Below, in pieces: positions 34,358 to 45,715 of a stretch of 64,000 bases of DNA. The notes under the pieces are model-generated. The model saw nothing but the letters and a program-made list of their open reading frames with translations. It did no database searches and was not told the origin of the DNA. The stretch's first letter is position 1. Every line of letters begins with the position of its first letter. The DNA is taken from contig CM071594.1 of assembly GCA_036435485.1 (NCBI GenBank), forward strand, positions 200,162,216 to 200,226,215, given 5' to 3'. This stretch comes from Saposhnikovia divaricata. Its lineage: Eukaryota > Streptophyta > Magnoliopsida > Apiales > Apiaceae. Position numbers and translations under genes: made by a program.

Positions 34358-34822
34358 GAGATACCCCTCTTACATGGGAAACCGTGAGACCCCTCATATT
34401 CTGATTCTATAGTAGAACCAAAGTCTAATTTTGATTCTATAAGAGTAATAAAGTTCAATTTTCCTGATTCTGTTGCAGAACCAAATTCTTATTTTCTGGT
34501 TCTGTGCTGTAGTGGCAGTGGGGCCCACAAAAAAATTTAATTTTTTTTTAGTTCAACAAAAAATTAAAAAAATGCCACATCATCATGTGGCACTGCCACG
34601 TCAACAGTGACGGCATCGCTGCTAACGCGGCACTGCCACGTCAGCATACCGTGTCAGCAATGATGATATGGCATGTTGACGTGGCAGTGCCACGTCAGCA
34701 GTGATGACGTGGCACTGCCACGTCAGCATGCCAGATTTTTAATTTTTTTGTAAAAATTTTTTTAAGAAAAAAATTAAATTGATTCTACTATAGAAGCATG
34801 GGGGGTCCGTAAGAGGGGTCTC
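34358..34822. mobile_element. MITE-like insertion with terminal inverted repeats and GC-rich palindromes
   Basis: Left end GAGATACCCCTCTTAC and right end GTAAGAGGGGTCTC are inverted repeats. Both ends are followed inward by related TCTATAGTAGAA / TTCTACTATAGAA sequence. The middle (34560-34735) is unusually GC-rich for this region. The target duplication is unclear, so the superfamily is not assigned. Confidence 0.5.
34677..34725. repeat. Two perfect 21-nt palindromes with bZIP-type cores
   Basis: 34677-34697 and 34705-34725 each have 10-bp arms TGACGTGGCA / TGCCACGTCA around one central base (G and C respectively). The related string GGCACTGCCACGTCA also occurs at 34589 and 34629. The arms contain TGACGT and CCACGT, which match plant bZIP binding cores. 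Confidence 0.85.
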
Positions 34823-35265
34823 GATGGAACAATGGCCTACATACATTTATGTTGATATATATAATATATTACAATATTCAGTAACATACACCATATCTCA
34901 TTAATCATTTTAGATCTATTGTAAATATTTACGAATAAAATATTTTAAAAAATATCACAATACAAAAAGAGAACCTTCAGACGTATATAAGTATAATACA
35001 CACTTGTATTAACATTAACTATCGTAAAACTCATCAATCATATTTTAATACGTAAACGCATAAAAAAATATAACAAATATCGAATCTTAGTATATATAAG
35101 AATAACATTTTAAGCAAATTACATTAATCGCACAATAGAAGAACAACGATCATATAACTCATTTATCTTATCTTTAGCATGTAAGTACATAATATATTTT
35201 AAAAAAATATAACAATTTATTCATTTTTAGAACATGTCCGTGCCTTGCATGGGCTAGAGAGCTAG

Positions 35266-35990
35266 TTTACTATTTGATCTCTATCTCGAGATCTAGAAAT
35301 CAGATTTTGTTGATTTTAAAGCCCATGTGAAGCTTATAAAATTGTCTTTAATTTAGTGATGATTTACAATTATTAACGAAATTGAAACACTTAGAATCTC
35401 AAGAAAAAATATATTTACGAATTTTTACATTAATCCTATCAGTGTAGAAGACCTACATCGATAATCCTATTCAATGTAGAAAACTAAATTATCTATGAAG
35501 TAAATAATTAACAGACACTTTTTCATATTTCAATATAAATACACTTTCTAGTTTACATATTAAAATATAAATATTTATTATGGTAGATCCAACCTTTTTC
35601 ATCCATTTATTTTATGATCTAACGGTTCGTATTTATTTTGTTGTACTGAAAAACAGATTACCGACTATCAAAGTTTTGGACAAAATCACTCTTACACTTA
35701 TTATTAAAACTGTATTTGGTTGTTAGCAGAACTATTCAAATAATAAAAGGATAGTTTAATAGTCAAAACGAAATATAAGTTAATTTCATATATCGAATAG
35801 AATTTTCATAGTAAAAAATCTTCAATTTTTTCTCTCTTTTGTTTCTGCATAGTTTTAATTGGAAAATAATTGTTAAACCATCACTAAAATTAAAAGTTAT
35901 TTTATTAATTTCATTTGGGCTGTAAAATCGTCCAAATCAAATTTTAAGAATTCAAGATAGAGAACAAATATTAAATTCAATGTGCAAAAT
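35266..35990 (+). repeat. Left arm of a large foldback (inverted repeat)
   Basis: This arm (from CTCTATCTCGAGATC through AAAACTGTATTTGGTTGTTAG to the (TA)n tract) is the diverged reverse complement of about 36762-37480. 35667-35714 is also the intact, unoccupied version of element A's insertion site. Confidence 0.75.

Positions 35991-35991
<1 letters not shown>

Positions 35992-36066
<75 letters not shown>
35992..36066. repeat. (TA)n microsatellite
   Basis: About 75 bases of uninterrupted TA. The open frame across it on the minus strand (I-Y-I-Y repeats) is an artefact. Confidence 0.95.
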
Positions 36067-36069
<3 letters not shown>

Positions 36070-36590
36070 GAGTTCTAGGGAGAACCTCCGTATCAAGAAA
36101 ACTAAGAGACCCAATCTTAAACCATTGATTCAATATAATTATTATATAGATTAAATAATAATTAACAATGGCATTCTTGTTATTATTTAATAGTATGAGG
36201 GGACATATGTATTGCAATGACACTGATTGCTTTGACGGATTTTCTTCATCATGGCAAGGATGTGAATTAGGTTTTTATTGATGAAATCAAGATCTTTGAA
36301 ATTAAGGTAACAAAATATTGTAAAAACAAAGCGTCAATAGATAATTTCAATACATATCAATACATTTCATTAGATATGAATACATGCCCTAAGCATGATT
36401 CTCTCTTGAGCATAGGCCTATATATATATCAGTTTTTTAACAACAATTTGATATGTAAATTAATAACATATTAATATAAAAAATAAATATAAATGTCGAT
36501 ATTAATATAAATATAGATGTTCATGATTAATATTATAACTTAATGTATATTTATCAACTATAAGTATTTATAATAAATATAGCTTATAAC

Positions 36591-36617
36591 CCGTGCAACG
36601 CGCGGCTCCTTTTCTAA
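36591..36617 (+). mobile_element. Helitron 3' terminus
   Basis: Stem-loop CCGTGC AAC GCGCGG followed by CTCCTTTT and CTAA, then T. This is the canonical CTRR end. The 5' end was not found with confidence; it may lie in or near the TA tract at 35992. Confidence 0.55.
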
Positions 36618-36689
36618 TATCTATAATTATATAATTTTTTTTAATATTTAATTGTTACTAGTTTACATATCAAATTACTTGCAAAAAAT

Positions 36690-36691
<2 letters not shown>

Positions 36692-36761
<70 letters not shown>
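36692..36761. repeat. (TA)n microsatellite
   Basis: About 70 bases of TA repeat at the inner end of the right foldback arm. Confidence 0.95.
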
Positions 36762-36764
<3 letters not shown>

Positions 36765-37700
36765 TTTAGACGTTCAATTTACTATGTGTTTTATCTTGTA
36801 TTCTTAAAATTTCATTTGGACGATTTTATAGCCCACATGAAATTAACAAATTAATCTTTAATTTAGTGATGGTTTACGATTATTTTTTCAATTAAAACTA
36901 CCAAGAAATAAAGAGAGAAGAAATTGATGATTTTTTACGTTGAAAATTCTATTCGATTTAGGAAATCTACTTATATTTCGTTTTGATTATTAAAATAACC
37001 TTCTTATTATTTGAAGATAGTTTTACTAACAACGAAATACAGTTTTAATGATAAATTTAAAAGGGATTTTCTCCAGAATTTTGGTAGTCAGTAGTTTGGT
37101 TCTCAGCATGACAAAATAAATAAAAACCATTAGATCTTAAAATAAATAGACGAAAAACGTTGGATCTATCATAAAAAATATTTTATATTTTAGCATGTGA
37201 ACTAAGCGTATTTATATTGAAATACGAAAAAGTGAATGTCAATGATTTAAATCATATAAAATTAGGTTTTCTACATTGAATAGGATTATCAATGTATTTC
37301 TTCTACATTGAATAGGATTAAAAATTCATTATTATATTTAATCTTGAGATTCTGAGTGTTTTCATTTGGAGGACAATTGTTAAATCATCACTAAATTAAA
37401 GATAATTTTATGAGGTTCGCGTGGGCTGTAAATCATCAAAATCTAATTTTTAGATCTCGAGATAGAGCACAAATAGTAAATATGAACTTTTTAATATTAA
37501 TAAAAAATAAATAAAATTTAATTCTAATAGAACCTTTTTAAACATATCATTTTTAGATTTTTTTTTAAAATTCAATTTTAAAATAAACTTTTTTAATTAT
37601 ATCCTTTTCAGATTATCATTTTCTTTTTAATATGATATAATTTTGATCGTCTATTTTTAAAGTTATTAAATTCGATGGTTGAAGCTCTCTCGTTATTGAA
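36762..37700 (-). repeat. Right arm of the foldback
   Basis: Reverse complement of 35266-35990. Its outer part (to about 37700) matches 33814-33986 and 9985-10210 in inverted orientation. Confidence 0.7.
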
Positions 37701-38102
37701 GATTGCGTAATGTTTGTTCGCAAAATAAAGACTTACCATTAGCAAAAGAAAAAAAATTGAAAATAGTCTAGCGGCTCTGGCCACAGACTTTACTGATTTT
37801 TATCACACTGCAAACGTAAAACAGTGAAGCAATATCATAATCCCAAAGGGGGGAGCTCCGTAATATAAGTCACAAAAAATATAGATTGATGATTTAGATC
37901 GTAAAATTTTTGTTAGAATTTCTGAAATTTATAATATAAATATTAAATTATAATATTTTTTAGTGAGATTTGGACCTTTAAGAATTATAATTTTGGTATC
38001 TTTAAGAATATATATATATATATATATCAAAACTTTGACCTATGGTAGTACCTTCATATTATCCCTTTTAGCTTTATTACATAATAGGATATAATAAGGA
38101 TA

Positions 38103-38853
38103 TCTATACTATATTAAAATAAGCGAAAGGGGGTATAATTTGTTGTTTGGTTATCCCCTATTTTTGGTTATCCCGCATTCACAACCGTTAGATCTTCAAC
38201 TCAAATAGATCATGATCGTTAAATACAACAATACTAAAAGTTGGAGGTCTAAGGTTCTAATTTCACCAACAACATTTTAATATAAAATTAACACTAGATT
38301 ATGTTATATAGAAAGATTGAAGGTTCGATTCCCACCAACAGCATATTAATTTAGATTTAATAAAAAAAATATTTATATACAAAGATCTAAAATTTAAATT
38401 CTCCCAGCATATTAAAAGTAATGTTTATAATATTTATACTATACTATAGTAAGCAAAAGGGGTATAATTTGTAGTTTGGTTACCACCTATTTTGGTTTCT
38501 CATTTTTTGTTATCCCCATTCACAACCGTTAGATCTTCAACTCAAATAGATCATGACTATTAGATATAACAATACTAAAAGTTTAAGTTGAAGGTCTAAG
38601 GTTCGAATCCCACCAACAACATTTTAATATAAAATTATTACTAGATTATGTTATATAGAAAAGTTGAAGGTTCGATTCCTACCGACAGCATATTAATTTA
38701 GATTTAATACTAAAAATTATTAATATACAAAGGTCTAAAATTTGAATTCTGCCAGCATATTAAAAGTAATGTTTATAATATTATATATACTAAACTATAA
38801 GTAAATTAAAAAAAATTAAAAGTAACCTGTGCTTTGCACGGGCTATAAGCTAG
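38103..38853 (+). mobile_element. Non-autonomous Helitron with an internal tandem duplication, 751 bp
   Basis: 5' end TCTATACTATATTAAAATAA, 3' end CTAG (38850-38853), stem-loop CCTGTGC TTT GCACGGG at 38826-38842, and flanking A/T. A second copy of the 5' half starts near 38433 (TATACTATACTATAGTAAGC). Two Helitron units therefore seem joined head to tail, the first lacking its 3' hairpin. Confidence 0.75.
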
Positions 38854-39586
38854 TAATTTATAATCCAACAAACGACTTTTAACCCAACTTTTTAATCTAA
38901 CAAACGGCTTTTAATCCAATTTTTTAATCTAACAGATCATATACTTTTGGTAATACACTGGTCATATCAAAAATTTGGATAAAATTCTTTTTATGCTTAT
39001 TATATATAAAGAATATAATATTCTAGGTTATATTGTCCTTCTACTAAATATCGAGAGTTCTAATTATAAGCGGAATGTCCCTAGTATACTACATTTGTGA
39101 AATAACTCAAGTTTTTATATTGTATCAATATAACTATTTATAAAAGATTTCATAAAAGATGTATCCTTATTAAATTGAAGTAGTTAAATTAATGATATGA
39201 TCACCGATGATCGTGAAAGTAGTGCAATTGAATTTGGAAACATAGATAAATATATGGAAATAAATCTGGTTAAATATACTTGGTTTTCGATGCAAAGACA
39301 TCGCCCAATTGCCTAGCTTGCTGCTTGGTGCCTGCTATATAACTTCAAGCCATGCTAAATTGAACGTGACTTCAAGTAACATGTAATACTTTCGAAGTTA
39401 GTATGTATAGATAGACTAAATCTTTATATGATTTTTGTGAGATCTTTGTTGATATTTTCCAAATTATAAATTATAAATTTTGATTTAAATATTAAGTTTT
39501 ACATGAAAAATTGGTTATATTGTTTTATTATGTAGTTAGCAAGAATGAATCCCTTGACCTATGGTAGCACTCTCCTATTATCCCTC
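38854..39586. other. AT-rich intergenic, no gene seen
   Basis: No supported gene. The bases just before element D (TTGACCTATGGTAGCAC) resemble 38036-38052, so D entered a repeated sequence. Confidence 0.45.
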
Positions 39587-40100
39587 TGTTAGGCCGAATA
39601 CACAATTATAATCAAGATCGTATGAGAGATTAACAATAGAATACGCGTTTAATTAAAAACTGTTTGGAACTAATAACTCCTCTCTCAGTGATATAAAATA
39701 TCACAGAGAGCTGCTTAGGTTACAATGAATAATGTTTCACAATGATAGATACCCCTCTAGGGTTAACCTAACTGTATTTATAAGATAAACAGCTGCTATA
39801 CGATCGTTAATAGATACTCCTATAAATTAGCTATACAATTGTTATCAATTACGATTGCTACACGTCTCCTTAGTCAACTCAATCTCTTTGACAACTATCC
39901 AATCTTCAAAGATATTGCTTCCATAATAAATCTTCAATCACTGTTGACCAGTAGACGCTGCCTCCAGACAGAGTTTAATAAACTCTGTCAAGCTTCCATC
40001 TGTCAGCGTTTAACTAAACTCTGACCGCTTCCAGCTAAACTCTGATTATTCACTGTAACACTTAAACACTGATTAACACTAACATCAATTATATCTAACA
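39587..40100 (-). repeat. 3' LTR of element D
   Basis: 514 bp, with TAAACTCTG-type motifs at 39969, 39979, 40015 and 40036. The small plus-strand open frame within it is not a gene. Confidence 0.88.
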
Positions 40101-40114
40101 ATCTCCCCCAACTT
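40101..40114 (-). other. Polypurine tract of element D
   Basis: The minus strand reads AAGTTGGGGGAGAT directly before the LTR. Confidence 0.8.
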
Positions 40115-40257
40115 GTTCATTAACAAAAATGCACAAGTTAACAAATAATTGATGATGTCAAAACAATAAGACAAGTACAGTGTTTAATGTACAAACAGAG
40201 TTTAAGCTTCTACTTAACAAAATTTACAGAAAATAAGAAATACTTACAGACTCTTAT

Positions 40258-43200
40258 CTATCTAATCTCCTCAACATCTGGTGTTGTTCTGAGATAGTCT
40301 ATGAGTAATCTTCTCTCTGCATTATCTAGCTCTCTCTGCATGATCTCCTTAATCTCTTTCAGCTTTGGATCATCCTCTCCAGTTTGATAAATTGCAGGTC
40401 TCAGAGCATAGATTTTATTTCTTCTCATCTCATTCCCCAGTCTGATGAACTGTGCTTTAGCTGACTCTGAGTTAAAATCAAGAACTGTTATACCCAGGTC
40501 TGTCTTCAATTTAGCACTACCCTTCTTCATTTCAACAATATTCTCATGATAATCTCTGTATTTTGGAACATATTGACTTTTGTATCTCATACCTCTGACT
40601 GCCAAATTATGCAACATCTTCTTCTTTAGCACATTCGCAGCTTGTTGAGTCCTTTGATTTTTCACCTTGAAAAGATATAGAACATATTCTAATTCCTCCC
40701 ATAGCTTCAAATCAAGATCATGCTCACCAATTTTGTATACAGTACCATCTTCCATGAAATACAGTAGATAATCTTTATCCAAGCTTCTTTGATGAATTAA
40801 CTGTACTGACTCCAGTCTGTCTAAGCTCTCCTGAGTGACACCAAGACCTGGAACAGCCAGTGATGAAGGATCTCTAGGACCAGTGTTCATTCTGACTTCT
40901 TTAAGAGAGCCCAATCCAGATTTATCTCGACCTTGCTTTCCTGTAAAAGCTCTACCATGCAGAAAATCAGTAGTAGTACCTCCTGTCATCAGAGATGAAT
41001 CATGAAGAGTTGGTTTCCCAAAAACCATTTGCATCTGAGTAGATAAAGGTCTCTGTACAACTTGTGTAGAAATAGAGGTTGTATCTTTCTTCTTTGAGTC
41101 TTCTCTTTCTATAGCAATGCCTTTTAGCTTGAGTTTAGCTTCAGCTTCTGTTGGTTTCTTAGATAAATGAGATCTTTGATCAGCACCAACATTTTCTTTG
41201 ATCACAATGCCTTTAAGAACCAGCCTAGGAGCTTTTTCTTTCTTTTTAAACTTTCCAGACTTTAATTCCTCCCATAGCTTCAAATCAAGATCATGCTCAC
41301 CAATTTTGTATACAGTACCATCTTCCATGAAATACAATAGATAATCTTTATCCAAGCTTCTTTGATGAATCAACTGTACTGACTCCAGTCTGTCTAAACT
41401 CTCCTGAGTGACACCAAGACCTGGAACAGCCAGTGATGAAGGATCTCTAGGACCAGTGTTCATTCTGACTTCTTTAAGAGAGCTCAATCCAGATTTATCT
41501 CGACCTTGCTTTCCTGTAAAAGCTCTACCATGCAGAAAATCAGTAGTAGTACCTCCTGTCATCAGAGATGAATCATGAAGAGTTGGTTTCCCAAAAACCA
41601 TTTGCATCTGAGTAGATAAAGGTCTCTGTACAACTTGTGTAGAAATAGAGGTTGTATCTTTCTTCTTTGAGTCTTCTCTTTCTATAGCAATGCCTTTTAG
41701 CTGGAGTCTAGCTTCAGCTTCTGTTGGTTTCTTAGATAAATGAGATCTTTGATCAGCACCAACATTTTCTTTGATCACAATGCCTTTAAGAACCAGCCTA
41801 GGAGCTTTTTCTTTCTTTTTAAACTTTCCAGACTTTAAAGCTTTCTGATGTTGTTCTTGTAAGTTCTTTTCTTCAGCTTTAATATCTTCAGTAGTAACTC
41901 CCTCTTCATTTTCTTCAATAAATAACTTAGCAGCCAATTCCTCATCAGTCAGTGGATTCTCAGTGAATAATAAACTCTTGGTGTTTGAAGTACCCTGAGT
42001 ATCAGTATATATTCCAATAGACTTTGACTTGGAAGACTTGCTAAATTCCAGACTTTGATAAGCTCTTAATATTTTCTTCCCTTTGCCCTTTGCTCCTTCT
42101 CCCCCATCTTCAGTATCTTCATCCTCTTTAGTCAGAGTTTGAGATTGCCTACACTTAGACTTAGCAACTCTCTCCCCCTTTTTGACATCATCAGGAATCA
42201 AGATAGAAGTGATCAGCTCCAAAGAGTTAGCAATAGAGTCAATCTTTCCAGATAAGATAGTCTGATTTTGTTCAACCTGACCCAGTCTCTGAAACAGAGT
42301 TTCTTGAGCTTTAGAAATGGTCTTAAACTTTGTCTGATTATCCCTCTACATAGTCATATCTCTAGCAACAACATCAGCTCTCAGTTCATTAATAGCTTGT
42401 TGAGACTCATCAAATCTTGTATTCAGAGTCTTGACTTGAATAATGGTTGCTTGTAGACTTGAGATAATATCAGGATTAGAGATCTTTGTAGCAGATTGAT
42501 AAACAAATTTAGCTGCTCTCTCAATAGGAAAAATATAGTCTGACTTATACCAATCCCTTGAATTCTTGGCAAAGTGCTCAGCTTCAATGTTGTGTTGTTC
42601 TGAAGGTTTAGAAAAAGGTGTGTGCTTAGCATCAGTTTGAACTGGTATACTCTGAGAAGAGTTTGATTCTGCACTGCCTTCATCTTCAACATCAACAACT
42701 GCATTTTCAACTTGATAGTGTGAACTGCAACGTCCTCTTCAACAATCTCTGCAGTTTCAGTAACAATCTCTGAAGTTGTGTCTCTAGCCTCAACAGACCG
42801 TGGAACATCAACTTGTTCAACCTCTTCACCTTGTTCAGGAACCTGGTGAGCATCAGAGAATAGCTCAGTGTGTGATGCCACTGTTTCATCAAGTACTACA
42901 GTTGGCTGATCAGCTGTACCAATTTCTTCAGAGTTTGCAATAACAGGTGAGAGAGGGACATTAATGTTATCAGAGAATGGTATGAGATTTTCATCAAAAT
43001 CATTCATAGCAGTAAAATCTTCTCTGTTGTCCTCAGCCATTTGTACATTGACAGCTTCTTCTGCAGTAGTTGCCTCAACAGTAGATATTTCCTTCGAAAT
43101 TACCTCTGGAGCTTCAATGTTCATTTCTTCATCAGAATCATCAAGAATTAATCGTCTTCTTTTATCCTGAGGCACTTCAACTGTCTCTTCTTCAGTAGAA

Positions 43201-44116
43201 TCATCTAAGACAGAAGGTGATCGAGGTCTGTTTGCCCTTTCCTTTCTAACCCTTTTAGGTCTAGCAGACTCCTTTTGAACTTTAGCAGAATCTCTTTTTG
43301 CCTTAGCCAATCGATGCTGTGTATTTGCTGCTGTGTGTTTTCTTTTACCTCCATGTTTTGGTTTGGGTTTGGTAATAGATGGTTGTTGTTCAGGTTGAGG
43401 TGAAGATTGAGGTTGGGTTTGTGTTTCAGAGTTTAGAATTGGAGGTTCAGTGGTTTGAGTTTGAAGTTCAATGTTTGAAGTTGGTTATATAGGTTCAGTG
43501 TTTAGATTTTGTTGAGGTTCAGAGTTTGTAGATTCAGAGATAGGCTGTGGTGATTCTTGAGGTTGTGGAGACTGTGGAGGTTCTTGAGGTTGGTGTAGAA
43601 AGTTTTGAATTGCAAGTGGCAACACTAAATCAGGTAGTTGCTCCTTGTTAGCATCTTTGTTGGTTAGGTCAGAGAATATTCTCTTATTAACCTTAAAGGC
43701 TAATATGGTGTCATTCTCAACAATTTCAACACTAGAAACACAAGCAGTAAATAATAATTGACAGAATCTAGCAAAATAAACAGTACTAGACTCTGACAAC
43801 CTATCACCTAAATTCATTAAGACAAGTCTCCCAAAGTCGAAATTACTTCCATAGAGAAGAGAATACCCGATTTGAAGACTGTCAGTAGGAATGGCATCCC
43901 AGTTGGTGACTTTCTTGCCAAAAGCTCTTGTGATGCAATCAAAGAAGAAACTCCATTCCTTCTTGAGCCCTGGCCTTTTAACATTACCAAGCTTGTCTAA
44001 AGAACCAGAAAACCTCAGCTGCTGTAACATTTCCTTCAATTCATTCTCACCAGCAACAGTGTATGAGGTGTGAGTGTCAAAACCCATAGTATCTCTAACA
44101 GTTGCCGAAGTAATTT
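40258..44116 (-). pseudogene. Element D additional ORF, broken and truncated
   Basis: It aligns by eye with element C's ORF from the T-M-G-F-D-T-H-T-S-Y stretch (44100) to the C-terminus (E-R-R-L-L-I-D-Y-L-R-T). Lesions are a stop at 43485-43487, a frameshift near 42720, and a TAG at 42346-42348. It also contains a 573-bp in-frame tandem duplication. The N-terminal 100-odd residues present in C are absent because the element ends at 44116. Function is unknown. Confidence 0.78.
40691..41836 (-). repeat. 573-bp tandem duplication in element D's additional ORF
   Basis: Two adjacent copies (40691-41263 and 41264-41836) differ at only about six positions. 573 is 191 codons, so the frame is kept and the block K-S-G-K-F-K-K-K ... 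D-L-K-L-W-E-E-L appears twice. Confidence 0.93.
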
Positions 44117-44370
44117 TAAGCCATGAAATTATTGCACCAAAGGAGTCTTCGTTGTAACAATCTCTGCTTATGAATTATACTCCATTTATAATTATGTAAT
44201 AAATGGATCTGCTCGAAATCTTCTTGGATTTGCTGAGACGTTCTATTTTTCCTAGCTTCCCAAGTCATTTTGGAATTCTGTAGAAAATAGCGATCAATTT
44301 GATCTTCGATACGCTTGATTTTGCGGTTTTGCTTTTTTAATCTCTTAAAAGCTGGACCAAGAGTATACAT
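44116..44370 (-). CDS. Small unrecognised ORF (84 aa), possibly viral
   Basis: The ATG at 44370 opens a very basic, helix-prone frame (L-K-K-Q-N-R-K-I-K-R-I-E-D-Q) that ends near the element D junction, so its end may be artificial. It starts two bases after the stop of the preceding ORF. I recognise no family. The context suggests caulimovirid sequence: before element C inserted, this DNA was continuous with the virus pol fragment. Low confidence that it is ever expressed. Confidence 0.35.
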   Translation of the reverse strand: MYTLGPAFKRLKKQNRKIKRIEDQIDRYFLQNSKMTWEARKNRTSQQIQEDFEQIHLLHNYKWSIIHKQRLLQRRLLWCNNFMA

Positions 44371-44372
44371 GA

Positions 44373-44732
44373 TTAATTCTCTGAATTTTTTCTTTTGCTG
44401 GAATCTCCAAGTTTTTGATTCAGATGTTGTGGCTCGGAGACTTCCTCATCATCTGAGACTTCCTCACCAGTTTGTTGTTGGAGTAGAGAAATCTGTTGGA
44501 TTACTCGTTCTCTGATGAAGGGGTTGAAATGCATGACATGCCATCCGTTCCTTCTTGCTACGACGTTGAAGTCAAAATTTACTGATAATCTCGAAAGATT
44601 ATTTTCTTCTAAAGCCTGATTGGCTTGTTGTTCTAGAAATTGTAACACAACCTCTGTTGTTACCGGTATAACACCGATTTCTTGATGAATTAACCATGGG
44701 AGGTTAATATCTTCTTGATTTTCGCTAATCAT
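44373..44732 (-). CDS. Small unrecognised ORF (119 aa), possibly viral
   Basis: The ATG at 44732 opens a frame with a Q/E-rich helical part and an acidic, Ser-rich tail. No family is recognised. It is downstream of the virus pol, a TATA box and a leader-like stretch once element C is removed, which is where caulimovirids place small ORFs or the movement protein. That position is the only argument for a viral origin. Confidence 0.4.
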   Translation of the reverse strand: MISENQEDINLPWLIHQEIGVIPVTTEVVLQFLEQQANQALEENNLSRLSVNFDFNVVARRNGWHVMHFNPFIRERVIQQISLLQQQTGEEVSDDEEVSEPQHLNQKLGDSSKRKNSEN

Positions 44733-45040
44733 TAACGTCTTTTTGTTCTTCACAAAAACAAATTATTGTAAGACCTTCAGAGTTAAGTATTTAAAGTATA
44801 TGAAGCAAACCTGAGAATCTCCTGCTAAGCCTTTTTCTCTTGCTTTTTGAAGATTTGACCTTGATTGTTTTACAATTTTTTACCGTAATATCCATCTCCT
44901 TCGCCTCATCTGCCAAGCAATAACGTGTTCCCTAAACGGCCTCTTGCCTTCAGCGGTACTAACTTCAACATGCCTCCAGGTTTGAATCCGTACGTCGGTT
45001 AATGGACATATGTGAAAACATAAAAGTATAAAATTGAAAA
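44733..45040 (-). other. Leader-like stretch, probably virus-derived, up to the element C insertion site
   Basis: No coding signal. It ends in GAAAA (45036-45040), the target duplication of element C. It is contiguous with 57601 in the pre-insertion arrangement. Confidence 0.5.
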
Positions 45041-45559
45041 TGTTAGGCCGAATACACAATTAATAATCAAATTCGTATGAGAGTTTAACAAGAAAGATGA
45101 TTATGCACTTTAAAACTTCTGATATTAAAAACCCTCTTCGTGATGTAAACTATCACAAAGAGCTGCTAGGTTACAATAAAGATAGTTCAATGCACGATAC
45201 CCTTCTAAGGTTAACCTAACTGTATTTATAAAATATACAGCTTCGATACAATCGCTAATTGATATTCCTAATAATCAGCTATACAATGATATCAATTATA
45301 GATTGTCACACGTCTCCTAAGTCAACTCGATCTCTTTGATAGCTATCCAGTCTCCAAAGATCTCGCTTCCATATCAATCTTCAATTGATCTCTAATATCT
45401 TCTGTTGACTCTGTACGCGCTGCTTCTAGACAGACTTTACTAAACTCTGTCCAGCTTCCGTCAGTCAGACTTTACTAAACTCCGACTTCCTTCCAGTTAA
45501 ACTCTGATATTTCACTGTTACACTTAAACACTGAAATATTACATCAATTATATCTAACA
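45041..45559 (-). repeat. 3' LTR of element C
   Basis: 519 bp. TAAACTCTG motifs at 45441 and 45498, with a variant (TAAACTCCG) at about 45476 that is exact in the other LTR. Confidence 0.93.
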
Positions 45560-45573
45560 ATCTCCCCCAACTT
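45560..45573 (-). other. Polypurine tract of element C
   Basis: The minus strand reads AAGTTGGGGGAGAT next to the LTR start. Confidence 0.82.
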
Positions 45574-45715
45574 GTTCATTAACAAAAATGCACAAGTTAA
45601 TAGATAATTGATGATGTCAAAAACAAATAATCATAACAGTGTTTAACAACTAAACAGAGTTTAGACTGATACTTAACAAAATTACAGAAAATATGAAAAA
45701 CTTACAGAGCATAAA

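Larger units (their letters stand above)
33987..35265 (+). mobile_element. Non-autonomous Helitron, 1279 bp
   Basis: The 5' end is TCTATTATATATC and the 3' end is CTAG at 35262-35265. A stem-loop (CCGTGC CTT GCATGG, 35238-35252) lies about 9 bases before the end. It sits between A (33986) and T (35266) as Helitrons do. The sequences on either side join to match an uninterrupted relative (inverted copy near 37460-37480, which reads AAGTTCATATTTACTATTTG on the other strand). It carries a microsatellite and a MITE-like insertion and has no coding capacity. Confidence 0.7.
39587..44116 (-). mobile_element. Element D: 3' half of a SIRE/Maximus-type copia element
   Basis: The LTR at 39587-40100 begins TGTTAGGCCG on the plus strand and ends ATATCTAACA, a diverged relative of element C's LTR. 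It is followed by the same polypurine tract and by a broken additional ORF. Gag, pol and the 5' LTR are missing. At about 44116 the element meets virus-like sequence. Either D was truncated there, or the virus inserted into D and the rest lies beyond the right edge. Confidence 0.85.

Noticed and set aside
35897..36223. Minus-strand ORF across the TA repeat
   Set aside because: The I-Y-I-Y run is simply translated (TA)n.
39839..40024. 61-aa plus-strand ORF
   Set aside because: Inside the LTR of element D and antisense to it.
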